Assembly: GCF_018308945.1 (NCBI RefSeq)
Contig: NZ_CP070501.1
Span: forward strand, 1,550,001 to 1,614,000
Length of the DNA: 64,000 nucleotides
Direction of reading: 5' to 3'
Origin: Agrococcus sp. Marseille-Q4369
Lineage (GTDB): Bacteria; Actinomycetota; Actinomycetes; Actinomycetales; Microbacteriaceae
Of this stretch, positions 24,844 to 32,680 are shown in pieces. Positions within the stretch are counted from its first letter, which is position 1; the number at the start of each line of letters is the position of its first letter. The translations under genes and the position numbers were made by a program. Below the pieces are notes generated by a model, which did no database searches, was not told the DNA's origin, and was given only the letters and a program-made list of their open reading frames with translations.

Positions 24844-27521
24844 GGCGCGCTCGGCTTCTCGCCCGCGAGCACGCGCTCGGCCCAGGCGGACAGGCGCGAG
24901 CGGTCGATCTTGGAGTTGTGGCGGATGTCGGTCGGCAGCTGCGGCACCGCGAGCACGGCGGCGAGCGGCACGCGGGAGCGCTCGCGCACGGCGGCGGCGA
25001 GCTCCGGCTCGGCGAGGCCCGGACGGGCGACAGGCGGGATCGTCTCGACGACCGCGACGGCCTGCCGCAGCCCGTGCGGGCCGACGCCGACGACGCCCGC
25101 GCGGCGCACGCCGTCGACCGACTCGGCGTCCTGCTCGGGGCCGACGGGCGCGATCGGGCCGTCGGCGGCGACGATGACATGCTGCGTGCGGCCCTCGATC
25201 CACACGCGCCCCTCGGCGTCGAGGTGGCCGAGGTCGCCGGTGCGGTGCCAGCGGGGCGCGTCCGCGTCGACGAGCGCCTCGGTCTCGCGCGCCGCCATCC
25301 GGTCGGTGAGCCAGAGGCGGTCGTAGTGGTCCTTGAGGTGCCCCGCGGCGATGACGATCTCGCCGAGCACGCCCGGCTCGGCGCTCGGCGCGCCGGTCGC
25401 GCGGCCCTCGGCGTCGAGCGCGCTCACGAGCACGCGATTGTCGCCGATGGGCTCCCCGACGCAGACGCCGGCGTCGGGGGCGGATGCGGCGGCCCGGATG
25501 CCCTCGAGCGTCACGTCGGTCACGAGCAGGCACTCGGTCATGCCGTAGGGCGTGTGCGGGGTCGCGTTCGGCATCACCTCGGCGGCCGAGGTGAGCAGGG
25601 CCTCGCCGATGGGCGCCCCGGTGGAGAGGAACGTGTGCACGCGCGCGAGCGCAGCGCGCTCGTCGGGACCGAGCGCATCCGCCGTCGCCACGACGTTGAG
25701 CACCGCCGCGGGCGAGAGGAACACGATGCCGGCCTCGGACTCGCGCACCGCCGCGGCCACCGCGGTCGCGGTGAGCGTGCGCGGCGCGGAGACGTCCATG
25801 TCGGGCGTCGCGGAGCGCGTGCCGAGCGCCGGGCCGAGGAGCGCGAACGGCGCGAAGCCCGTGACGAGGCCCGTTTCGGGCGTGATCTCGAGGTGGCGCG
25901 CGAGCACGTCGCGGAGGGCGCTCAGCTGGCCGTGGCGGTAGACGACGCCCTTCGCGGGGCCCGTGGAGCCGGAGGTGAAGAGGATCGCGGCGTCGTCGTC
26001 GGGGCCGGGTTCGGGCGGCGGCGCCGCGCCGCTCGAGCGGATCGCGGCGCCGAGCGCGGCGACCTGGCCGAGGCTGTGCGAGACGTCGAGCGCGGCCTTC
26101 GCGGCGTAGGGCAGCCGCTCGGCGGAGATGCGCATGCCGGGCCAGCCGAGCGCGCGGGCGGCGGTGAGGCCGAGCCGCTCGCCGATGATGGCGTCGGGCC
26201 ACGCGCCGCGGACGGCGCGGGTGAGGCCCTTGACGCCGAGGCCCGCGTCGGCGACGACGACGACCGCGCCGATGCGGAGGCACGCGTAGATGACGGCGGT
26301 GAGGGTCGGGCCGGGCTTGACGAGGAGCGACACGCGGTCGCCGCGCTGCACCCCGAGCTCCGCGAGGCCCGCGGCGAGGTCGAGCACGCGGTCGTGGAGC
26401 TGGCGCCAGGTGACGCGGCGGGCGGGGCCGCGCTTCGTGGACATGTCGATGACGGCGACGTCGTCGTCGGTGGCGCGGGCGTCGAGGCCGGACCAGAGGG
26501 GGACGAAGTCCTCCGCCATCCCGTTGGTCGAGTAGTCGACCGCAGGACGACGCATCGAGACCGCGCTGCCGCTCAGCCACTGCAGGATCGCCTCTGCGTA
26601 GGGGCGCTCCTCAGCGATGAGGTGGTTCGCGCCCTCGAAGCGGTGCACGTCGGCGTGCGGCAGCCGGTCGACGAGGTCGTCGAGGTAGCGGTCGCTGAAG
26701 ATCGGGTCCTTCGGCCCCCACAGCATGAGCGCCGGCACCTCGAGCGCCGCGACGCCCGCGGCGATGCGGTCGAGCTCCGCGCGACTCTCGTGCGAGGCAT
26801 CGACGGGGATGTCGGCGACGAAGCCGCCGATGCCGCCGCGCCGATCGGCCGAGCCGTACGGCGCGCGGAACGCGTCCTTGACCTCAGCAGGCAGCGGCGG
26901 GCTCGCGAGCGTGAGCGTCGTGTCGAGGAACGCGGTCGTCGCGACGGTCGAGGCGGCGAGCACGCCGCGCGCGCCCGCGAGCCGCAGCGGCGCGGGGATC
27001 GGCACACCCTCCGGGTGGTGGATCGCCGTGTTGAGCAGCGTCACGCCCGCGAGCGGCCGCGGGTGGTCGACGGCCCAGCCGAGCGAGACGACGCCGCCCC
27101 AGTCGTGCCCGAGGGTGACGACCGGGCCCTCGAGCTGCAGCGCATCCGTCAGTCCCGAGAGGTCGGCGACGCGCTGCGCGAGCGGCCGGTGCATCCCGGT
27201 GCGCTCGGAGTAGCCCATCTCGAGCTGGTCGACGGCGATCACGCGCCACGCGGGCTCCCCCGCTGCAGCGGCCGCGACCGACGCGGCCAGCAGCGACCGC
27301 CACAGGTAGCTCCACGTCGGGTTGCCGTGCACCGCGAGGATCGTGCCGGCGCGGGCCGCGCCGAGGCGCTCGAGCTCACCACCCGTGTCCAGGACGTGCC
27401 ACGTGCGGGTGCGTCCCGCATCCGCCCCCGTGCCCGGCACGGCGACGAGCCGGCTCCAGGCGGGGTCGAGCCCCGGCAGCCCCGTCGGCGGCAGCGCGGC
27501 GGGGGCGGCGGGAGCAGTCAC
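24840..27521 (-). CDS. oleBC: OleBC fusion: beta-lactone decarboxylase + beta-lactone synthetase
   Basis: The 893-residue protein joins two enzymes. Residues 1 to about 320 are an alpha/beta hydrolase of the haloalkane-dehalogenase type (OleB), with HGNPTW at 65-70, the nucleophile Asp140 in LGHDWGG and a late His in FEGANHLIAEE. From about 330 on it is an acyl-adenylate synthetase (OleC), with FTSGSTGPAKGVVYRH as P-loop, TPYGMTE, RTGDLG and the C-terminal Lys region IRHNSKIDRSRLSAW. OleC makes a beta-lactone from the hydroxy acid, and OleB removes CO2 to give a cis-olefin. Fusion of the two is known in actinobacteria such as Micrococcus. GTG 27521 overlaps the oleA stop by 4 bp. Confidence 0.92.
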   Translation of the reverse strand: MTAPAAPAALPPTGLPGLDPAWSRLVAVPGTGADAGRTRTWHVLDTGGELERLGAARAGTILAVHGNPTWSYLWRSLLAASVAAAAAGEPAWRVIAVDQLEMGYSERTGMHRPLAQRVADLSGLTDALQLEGPVVTLGHDWGGVVSLGWAVDHPRPLAGVTLLNTAIHHPEGVPIPAPLRLAGARGVLAASTVATTAFLDTTLTLASPPLPAEVKDAFRAPYGSADRRGGIGGFVADIPVDASHESRAELDRIAAGVAALEVPALMLWGPKDPIFSDRYLDDLVDRLPHADVHRFEGANHLIAEERPYAEAILQWLSGSAVSMRRPAVDYSTNGMAEDFVPLWSGLDARATDDDVAVIDMSTKRGPARRVTWRQLHDRVLDLAAGLAELGVQRGDRVSLLVKPGPTLTAVIYACLRIGAVVVVADAGLGVKGLTRAVRGAWPDAIIGERLGLTAARALGWPGMRISAERLPYAAKAALDVSHSLGQVAALGAAIRSSGAAPPPEPGPDDDAAILFTSGSTGPAKGVVYRHGQLSALRDVLARHLEITPETGLVTGFAPFALLGPALGTRSATPDMDVSAPRTLTATAVAAAVRESEAGIVFLSPAAVLNVVATADALGPDERAALARVHTFLSTGAPIGEALLTSAAEVMPNATPHTPYGMTECLLVTDVTLEGIRAAASAPDAGVCVGEPIGDNRVLVSALDAEGRATGAPSAEPGVLGEIVIAAGHLKDHYDRLWLTDRMAARETEALVDADAPRWHRTGDLGHLDAEGRVWIEGRTQHVIVAADGPIAPVGPEQDAESVDGVRRAGVVGVGPHGLRQAVAVVETIPPVARPGLAEPELAAAVRERSRVPLAAVLAVPQLPTDIRHNSKIDRSRLSAWAERVLAGEKPSAP

Positions 27522-28546
27522 CAGGCGAGCTCCATCATGGCCGTGTTGAGGCCCGAGCCGACGCCCATGAGCAGCACGCGATCGCCGCGCTGCAGGTGCT
27601 CCCGCTCCTCGACGAGCGTGATGGGGATGGATGCGGGGCCGACGTTGCCGAGGCGCGGGAAGGTCGTGGGCACGCGGGCCGGGTCGAGGCCCGCCGCCTT
27701 GATGATCGCGTTCGTGTGCACCGAGGAGACCTGGTGCGTGATGTAGCGATCCATCTTCGACCAGTTCCACTCGGGCGCGGCCTCGCGCCAAGCGGAGACG
27801 ACGAGGTCGAGGCCGCCCTTCAGCAGCTCCTTCGCGTTCGTGTACATGCCGTCGACGCTTCCGACGCACAGGTCGTGGAACTGCGTCGCGGCGCGCGTGA
27901 CGCCCCCGAGGATGCGGTGGCCGTCCGGGTGCTTGTCGGCGCGGCCGAGCACGGCGGCGGCGGAGCCGGAGCCGAGCGTGAGAGTGGCGAACTCGCTCAA
28001 GAAGCCCGTGCGGTCGACGTCGTCGCGCAGCAGCCGGTCGATCGTGTTGACCTGGATGTCGTCGGCATCCTCGCCGTTGACGACGATCGCGTAGTCGATC
28101 TGCCCGGCCTCGATCATGCCGCTCGCGAGGCTCATGCCGTTGACGAAGCCGAGGCACGCGTTCGCGACGTCGAAGTTGATCGCGCTCGTCGGCAGGCCGA
28201 GCTCATGGTGCAGGCGCACGGCGACGGAGGGCTCGAGGTGCTTGCGCGTGACGCTCGTGTTGATGAGGAGGCCGACCTGGCCCGGCTCGACGCCGGCTTC
28301 GGCGAGCGCGCGACGACCCGCGTCGACGGTCGCGGCGTCAGCGGACTCCCCCGCCGTCGCATCCCAGTTGCGGCGCTCGAGCACCCCCGCGACCCGGCGC
28401 AGCAGTCCGCCCTTGAGGCGCAGCCGCGAGAGCGCGTCATCGAGGCGGCGCTCGATGTCCTCGGAGGTCGTCACCCGGCTGGGCAGAGTGCTCGCGACCG
28501 ACAGCAGGGCGACGTTGTCGAAGCGGGTGGTCGCGTTGCCTGTCAT
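27518..28546 (-). CDS. oleA: OleA: acyl-CoA head-to-head condensing thiolase-fold enzyme
   Basis: The 342-residue thiolase-superfamily protein resembles 3-oxoacyl-ACP synthase III. The active-site residues line up with OleA: Cys131 in NACLGFVNG, His271 in THQVSSVH, Asn301 in LGNVGPAS and, 26 residues before the Cys, Glu105 in RKHLEPS, the general base typical of OleA rather than FabH. It condenses two fatty acyl-CoAs to a 2-alkyl-3-ketoacid precursor of long-chain olefins. It is the first gene of the ole operon. The start ATG 28546 has a GGAGA site; the longer frame (to 28624) covers the promoter and is rejected. A CGATA-acgg-TATCG palindrome lies 41 bp upstream. Confidence 0.9.
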   Translation of the reverse strand: MTGNATTRFDNVALLSVASTLPSRVTTSEDIERRLDDALSRLRLKGGLLRRVAGVLERRNWDATAGESADAATVDAGRRALAEAGVEPGQVGLLINTSVTRKHLEPSVAVRLHHELGLPTSAINFDVANACLGFVNGMSLASGMIEAGQIDYAIVVNGEDADDIQVNTIDRLLRDDVDRTGFLSEFATLTLGSGSAAAVLGRADKHPDGHRILGGVTRAATQFHDLCVGSVDGMYTNAKELLKGGLDLVVSAWREAAPEWNWSKMDRYITHQVSSVHTNAIIKAAGLDPARVPTTFPRLGNVGPASIPITLVEEREHLQRGDRVLLMGVGSGLNTAMMELAW

Positions 28547-28586
28547 ATGAGGTCTCCGTGGGAGGCGGCTGGGCGCGGTCGCGCAC

Positions 28587-28600
28587 CGATAACGGTATCG
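28587..28600. promoter_or_regulatory. Palindrome CGATA-acgg-TATCG upstream of ole operon
   Basis: Five-base arms around 4 nt lie 41 bp before the oleA start, in the only sizeable gap of the region. This is a candidate operator for olefin genes. The minus-strand -10/-35 elements could not be placed with confidence. Confidence 0.35.
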
Positions 28601-28648
28601 ACGCGACCTGTGGTCGATCTGCATGGGCGCGTGGGAAACGCCTCGGCT

Positions 28649-29047
28649 TCAGCGTGCCGGATGCCTGGGTGCGCGATCGCGCGCACCGAGCGTGCCGCTC
28701 GCACTGCGTCGCGCGAGCCAGCCTGCCGCGAGGCCGACGGCGACGCCGGCGAGGTCAGCCAACGCATCCCACGCATCGCCCGAGCGGCCGGGCAGCAGCA
28801 GGTGCTGCACGACCTCCGACAGCACGGCGTGCGCCGCGAGCGCCGCGCCGAGCCAGAGCGGCCGGAGCCCGGCGAGCACGCCGAGCAGCGCCGGCGCGGC
28901 GAACACTGCGAAGTGGACGAGCTTGTCGGAGCCCGGCGGCGCGGGGGTGCCCGACGGCGGGTCGGGCACGTAGAGCACCACGAGCTGCGCGACGAGCGCG
29001 AGCGCGAACAGCACCGCCGCGGTGCGGCGCCACGCTCGAGAGCTCAT
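28649..29047 (-). CDS. VanZ-like membrane protein
   Basis: The 132-residue protein has four hydrophobic segments and the VanZ-family pattern GSDKLVHFAVFAAPALLGVL (a Lys/His pair in the second helix region) followed by SEVVQHLLLPGRSGDAWDALADLAGVAVG, where the Glu, Gln and Asp residues are typical. VanZ-like proteins are small membrane proteins linked in one case to teicoplanin resistance; most members have no known role. ATG 29047 is taken, as the upstream in-frame Met is cysteine-rich and without homology. It sits between the ole promoter and the HsdR-N gene on the same strand and could be co-transcribed with the latter. Confidence 0.75.
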   Translation of the reverse strand: MSSRAWRRTAAVLFALALVAQLVVLYVPDPPSGTPAPPGSDKLVHFAVFAAPALLGVLAGLRPLWLGAALAAHAVLSEVVQHLLLPGRSGDAWDALADLAGVAVGLAAGWLARRSASGTLGARDRAPRHPAR

Positions 29048-29089
29048 GCGTCGATCGTCGCACCCCGTACACGCCTGCAACCTCTCCCT

Positions 29090-30187
29090 CTACATGTAGC
29101 GCCGGATCGACTCGCGGATCGCTTCGGCGTGCGAGTAGATGTCCTCCAGGGAGTCGATCGGGTGGCGAGTCTCGACCTTCGCCTCGTCGAAGACGCCGAT
29201 GTACTTCTGCTTCTTGTTGTTGAAGTGCAGTCGCGCGACCGGCTTGCGATTGTTGTCATCGAGGAGCACCGCGAAGTACGACTTCGCGTCGCGGTGAGCG
29301 ATGCGCTGTGGCTTCACCTCGCTGCAGCCGATCGCCTTGATGATCTGGTAGCCCTCGAGCTCCTCGAGCGTGGTGTCGATCTCGGTATCGCGGTCGAGAT
29401 CCTGCTCGGCCACTGGGCCGCTCGCGACCTCCGCCCCAGTCGCGGGGGAAACGACGGCAGGCGTGTACCCCGTCGCTGCCAGTGCCGTCTTCAGCCGATC
29501 GTTGACCTGGTCGCTCAGGAACTGCTTCGCTGCCTTGGTGACGAGACCCGTGAACTGCTCACGCACCTTCTGCGTGAACGCCTTGTCGTAAACGCGAGAG
29601 GTCAAGAATTTCACCCACTCGTCCGACGGCTCCTTGAACTGCGCCGCGATGACCCGCTTGATGGCACCGACGTACTTGAGTTCCTCCGCAGCGCTGATGA
29701 TCGAGTCGAGATCGAAGTTCTCCTTCGTCAGCTTCCGCAGCTCCGGAACTACCGAGGGGTCGATGTCGCTGAGGTCGAGCACCAGGAACGGCTTCTCATC
29801 CATCCGGTTCGGCGCATCCAGGTCTGTGTAGAACTGGTAGACCTCCCCATTCGTGAGGATCGCAATGCGCGCGTTCGTCACGGCGAAGTAGCGGAAGAGC
29901 TGCGACGCGTGCTCGAGCTTCAGGTTGCCGACCGACGCCTTGCACTCTAGGAGCATCTGCACCTCACCGTCGCGCATGATGGCGTAGTCGATCTTCTCGC
30001 CCTTCTTGAGACCGACATCCGCCGTGAACTCCGGCACCACTTCGAGGGGGTTGAAGACGTCATAGCCCAGGATCGACGAGATGAACGGCATGATGAGGGC
30101 GTTCTTGGTCGCCTCTTCGGTCTGAATCGCAGACTTCTGGTTCTGCACCTTCACCGAAAGCGCTTCGAGCCGGTCGTTGAACTCCAT
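29090..30187 (-). CDS. Orphan type I restriction HsdR N-terminal-domain protein
   Basis: The 365-residue protein carries a PD-(D/E)xK-type nuclease core as found in HsdR N-terminal (HSDR_N_2) proteins: KKGEKIDYAIMRDGEVQMLLECKA near residues 62-86 gives the Asp and the ExK motif. It is preceded by NALIMPFISSILGYDVFNP. The remaining two thirds are helical and end with a beta-rich segment (ARLHFNNKKQKYIGVFDEAK). No helicase, methylase or specificity subunit is adjacent. The gene is clearly less GC-rich than its neighbours, which suggests horizontal acquisition. ATG 30187 has a GAGGAGG site. It may be a stand-alone defence nuclease; this is inference. Confidence 0.75.
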   Translation of the reverse strand: MEFNDRLEALSVKVQNQKSAIQTEEATKNALIMPFISSILGYDVFNPLEVVPEFTADVGLKKGEKIDYAIMRDGEVQMLLECKASVGNLKLEHASQLFRYFAVTNARIAILTNGEVYQFYTDLDAPNRMDEKPFLVLDLSDIDPSVVPELRKLTKENFDLDSIISAAEELKYVGAIKRVIAAQFKEPSDEWVKFLTSRVYDKAFTQKVREQFTGLVTKAAKQFLSDQVNDRLKTALAATGYTPAVVSPATGAEVASGPVAEQDLDRDTEIDTTLEELEGYQIIKAIGCSEVKPQRIAHRDAKSYFAVLLDDNNRKPVARLHFNNKKQKYIGVFDEAKVETRHPIDSLEDIYSHAEAIRESIRRYM

Positions 30188-30319
30188 CGTTCCTCCTCGC
30201 GTTGGGACGAACGTAGCGCGAGCTTGCGACATTTCTTCAGCACACCACCGCAGTGCTCGAATATCGCGGTGCGTCAAGGGAAAGCGCTGCTTCCAACGAG
30301 GCGTTCGCCCCGAGACGAC

Positions 30320-30357
30320 GAGCCCGGGCGCACCTCCGAAGAAGCGCGCCCGGGCTC
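30320..30357 (-). terminator. Terminator hairpin after SDR gene
   Basis: Perfect 12-bp arms GAGCCCGGGCGC (30320-30331) and GCGCCCGGGCTC (30346-30357) with a 14-nt loop lie 22 bp past the stop of the minus-strand SDR gene. Confidence 0.7.
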
Positions 30358-30379
30358 GGATCGTACGGATCTCTCAGCG

Positions 30380-31312
30380 TCACGGCGTCGGCATGCCGCC
30401 GTTCACGTTGAGCGTCTCGCCGATGACGTAGCTCGACTCGGGCGAGGCGAGGAACACGTAGGCGGGCGCGAGCTCGGTCGGCTGGCCGGCGCGGCCGAGC
30501 GGCGTCGACTTGCCGAACTCCGGCAGCTCCTCGGTCGGCTGGCCGTCGGTCGGCTGCAGCGGGGTCCAGATCGGTCCGGGCGCGACCGCGTTGACGCGGA
30601 TGCCCTTCGGCGCGAGCTGCTGCCCGAGCCCCTTCGTGAAGTTGTTGATCGCGGCCTTCGTCGACGCGTAGTCGAGCAGCACCGGCGGCGCCATGTAGGC
30701 GACGACCGACGTGGTGTTGATGATCGTCGAGCCCGGCTGCAGGTGCCCCAGGGCCGCCTTCGTGATGCGGAACATCGCCAGCACGTTGACGGCGTAGGTG
30801 TCGACGAGCTGCTCGTCGTCGATGTCCTCGAGCGACTCCTGCGCGATCTGCTTGCCCGCGTTGTTCACGAGGATGTCGAGCCCGCCCAGGCCCTCCACCG
30901 CATCCGTCACGAGGGTCTCGCAGAAGGATGCGTCGGTGAGGTCACCGGGGAGGAGGACCGCCGTGCGCCCCTCGGCCTCGACGATGCCCTTGACCCACTG
31001 CGCGTCGGACTCCTCAGCCGGCAGGTAGTTGATGGCGACGTCGGCGCCCTCGCGCGCGAACGCGATCGCGACGGCCGCGCCGATGCCGGAGTCGGCGCCG
31101 GTGATGAGCGCCTTGCGGCCCTGCAGGCGGCCGGTGCCGCGGTACGAGTGCTCGCCGCGGTCGCTCTTCGGCGTCATCTCGGAGTCGAGGCCCGGCTCCT
31201 CCTGGTGCTGCTCGGGCGGCTCGATCGCGGGGTAGCGATCGACGGGGTTCTGGAACGTCAGCTGGTCGGTGGTCTCGAGGTGCGCGTCGTCGGCGTGCGT
31301 CTGGTCGGTCAT
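30380..31312 (-). CDS. SDR oxidoreductase, YghA/general-stress type
   Basis: The 310-residue protein has a 60-residue hydrophilic N-terminal extension (DQLTFQNPVDRYPAIEPPEQ and similar), typical of the YghA/YdaD group of stress-induced dehydrogenases. The classical SDR core follows: ALITGADSGIGAAVAIAFAR, NNAGKQ, catalytic Ser in NTTSVVAYM, then YASTKAAINNFTKGL, and VAPGPIWTPLQP. The cofactor is probably NADP(H) and the substrate is unknown. ATG 31312 has a GGAG ribosome binding site. A strong terminator follows, so it is a monocistronic gene. The group is often linked to general stress, but no sigma-factor site could be identified here. Confidence 0.88.
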   Translation of the reverse strand: MTDQTHADDAHLETTDQLTFQNPVDRYPAIEPPEQHQEEPGLDSEMTPKSDRGEHSYRGTGRLQGRKALITGADSGIGAAVAIAFAREGADVAINYLPAEESDAQWVKGIVEAEGRTAVLLPGDLTDASFCETLVTDAVEGLGGLDILVNNAGKQIAQESLEDIDDEQLVDTYAVNVLAMFRITKAALGHLQPGSTIINTTSVVAYMAPPVLLDYASTKAAINNFTKGLGQQLAPKGIRVNAVAPGPIWTPLQPTDGQPTEELPEFGKSTPLGRAGQPTELAPAYVFLASPESSYVIGETLNVNGGMPTP

Positions 31313-31462
31313 GACTGGCTCCTTCGCGTCGGGATCAGCACGGTAGCCAGCCGGGCTGAGCGCGGTGTGCGGCTGGTGCACAGCGCGCGTGGAGGTGCGG
31401 GTTCTCCACAGGCCGCCATCCGAGCGTCACGTGGCCGCCCTGTTCGCGCGCATCCTTCGGTC

Positions 31463-32110
31463 ATGAGAGCGGATGCGACCCACCGGTTCACCTTCGACGT
31501 CGAGGGAGGCGGGTCGTTCGAGTGCATCGCGCGCACGCGCTCCGAGGCCGAGCAGGTCGCGCGGCACGCGGGTGCGCCCGTACGGCTGCGCGAGCAGGCG
31601 CGGCTCGGCTCCGCGGAGGGCGACGTCGCAGGCAGGCGGGCGATCACCGGTTCACGACTCGGCAACCCGGTCTGGAAGCGCGACCTCCACGAGCTCGTGC
31701 AGGTGCTCGACCACGTGCGCCTGCGCGGTGGTGCCGCATCGGTCGTCCCGGTCGCCGCGCTCCTGCCCGACGAGATCGTCGCTCGGGGCCTGCAGCTGTG
31801 CTCAGAGCATGATCACGCGCCGTGGCCCGACGGCCGGGTGCCGGTCGATGCGCCGGCCGCGGTGACGATCGTGATGGAGCAGGACGGTGGCTGGGAGCTG
31901 CGCCTGATGCACTCCTCTCCGCTCCCCCAGCGCTTCGCCCAGCTCGAGTGGGAGCGGTGCGAGCACGGCAACCCAGCGGTCTCGATGGTGCCGGGCTGCT
32001 CGGTCTGGACCGTCGCTGCAGAGGTGATGATCGCGCTGCTGCTCTCGGTCGGCATGCGACCGGGCGAGCTCTCCGCGATGCCGATGACCTCGGACGCCCT
32101 CGCGAGCTGA
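31463..32110 (+). CDS. Hypothetical protein, unknown function
   Basis: The 215-residue product has no family I recognise. It begins with a predicted beta-rich stretch (HRFTFDVEGGGSFECIARTR), then a basic region (residues 45-75) and a segment PVAALLPDEIVARGLQLC. The C-terminal half includes a Cys/His/Trp-rich stretch (LEWERCEHGNPAVSMVPGCS), which might bind a metal, and a final hydrophobic helix (VWTVAAEVMIALLLSV). Codon use is that of the host chromosome, supporting a real gene. The ATG is 150 bp from the divergent SDR start. No ribosome binding site is evident near 31450. Confidence 0.55.
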   Translation: MRADATHRFTFDVEGGGSFECIARTRSEAEQVARHAGAPVRLREQARLGSAEGDVAGRRAITGSRLGNPVWKRDLHELVQVLDHVRLRGGAASVVPVAALLPDEIVARGLQLCSEHDHAPWPDGRVPVDAPAAVTIVMEQDGGWELRLMHSSPLPQRFAQLEWERCEHGNPAVSMVPGCSVWTVAAEVMIALLLSVGMRPGELSAMPMTSDALAS

Positions 32111-32165
32111 CATGGCGCGATCGGGACTTCTTCCCATTCTCGGGCAGCGGCGCTACCCTCGCCGC

Positions 32166-32426
32166 ATGGATCGGGTCACCATCACCGCCGCGCGCGATCG
32201 GCTCTCGACGCTTGTCGACCGCGCGCGGACCGCACCCGTCTACCTCACTCGCCGCGACCGCGATGTCGCCGCGATCGTCGACGCCGACGTCCTGCGACGG
32301 CTGCTCGACGACGCGGAGGAGCTGGCCGACATCAGGGCAGCGGCGGCAGCAGAGGACGAGGCCGAGCGCCTCGACGAGGTGCCCGTGCCGTGGGATGAGG
32401 TGAGGCGCGACCTCGGCCTGTCGTGA
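32166..32426 (+). CDS. Antitoxin, Phd/YefM-type
   Basis: The 86-residue protein opens VTITAARDRLSTLVDRARTA and continues with PVYLTRRDRDVAAIVDADVL, the DNA-binding Phd/YefM fold. The C-terminal acidic tail (about 55-86) would wrap the toxin. ATG 32166 is chosen because a TACCCT -10-like box lies 7 nt upstream, indicating a leaderless transcript; an earlier in-frame start at 32112 overlaps non-conserved sequence. The toxin gene overlaps its stop by 4 bp. Autorepression by the antitoxin is the family rule. It sits at the downstream border of the Wadjet operon, in convergent orientation. Confidence 0.85.
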   Translation: MDRVTITAARDRLSTLVDRARTAPVYLTRRDRDVAAIVDADVLRRLLDDAEELADIRAAAAAEDEAERLDEVPVPWDEVRRDLGLS

Positions 32427-32680
32427 AGCGCTACCGCGTTGGGCTGCTCCCCTCGGCAGCGCGCGCCCTTCGGAAGCTGCCGCCGGACGGCAAGCGCCGC
32501 GTGCAGGCGATGCTCGAGCTGCACGCCGAGGATCCGCGGCCGCCAGCAGCGAGGAAGCTCACCGGGCGGCCGGAGTGGCGGGTGCGCAGCGGCGACTACC
32601 GCGTCGTCTACGCGATCGAGGACGACCGCTTGCTCGTGGTCGTCGTGACCCTGGGCAGGCGCGACATGGTCTACCGCTGA
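32423..32680 (+). CDS. Toxin, RelE/ParE-type
   Basis: The 85-residue basic protein has the RelE-family order: YRVGLLPSAARALRKLPPDG, ARKLTGRPEWRVRSGDYRVV and YAIEDDRLLVVVVTLGRR. Family toxins cleave mRNA on the ribosome (RelE) or poison gyrase (ParE). The conserved Arg residues of the central strands suggest RelE, but this is not certain. The GTG start overlaps the antitoxin stop (GTGA). The last 10 bp overlap the 3' end of jetD, which is transcribed from the other strand, so expression of the two modules is physically linked by convergent mRNAs. Confidence 0.87.
   Translation: MKRYRVGLLPSAARALRKLPPDGKRRVQAMLELHAEDPRPPAARKLTGRPEWRVRSGDYRVVYAIEDDRLLVVVVTLGRRDMVYR

Noticed and set aside
24918-27746. 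942-codon open frame antisense to oleBC
   Set aside because: It is a low-complexity Arg/Ala/Asp/Gly translation, the mirror of a well-supported gene.
31402-31410. DnaA-box-like TTCTCCACA
   Set aside because: It is a single near-match with no cluster, no dnaA/dnaN neighbours and no AT-rich unwinding region, so it is not an origin.
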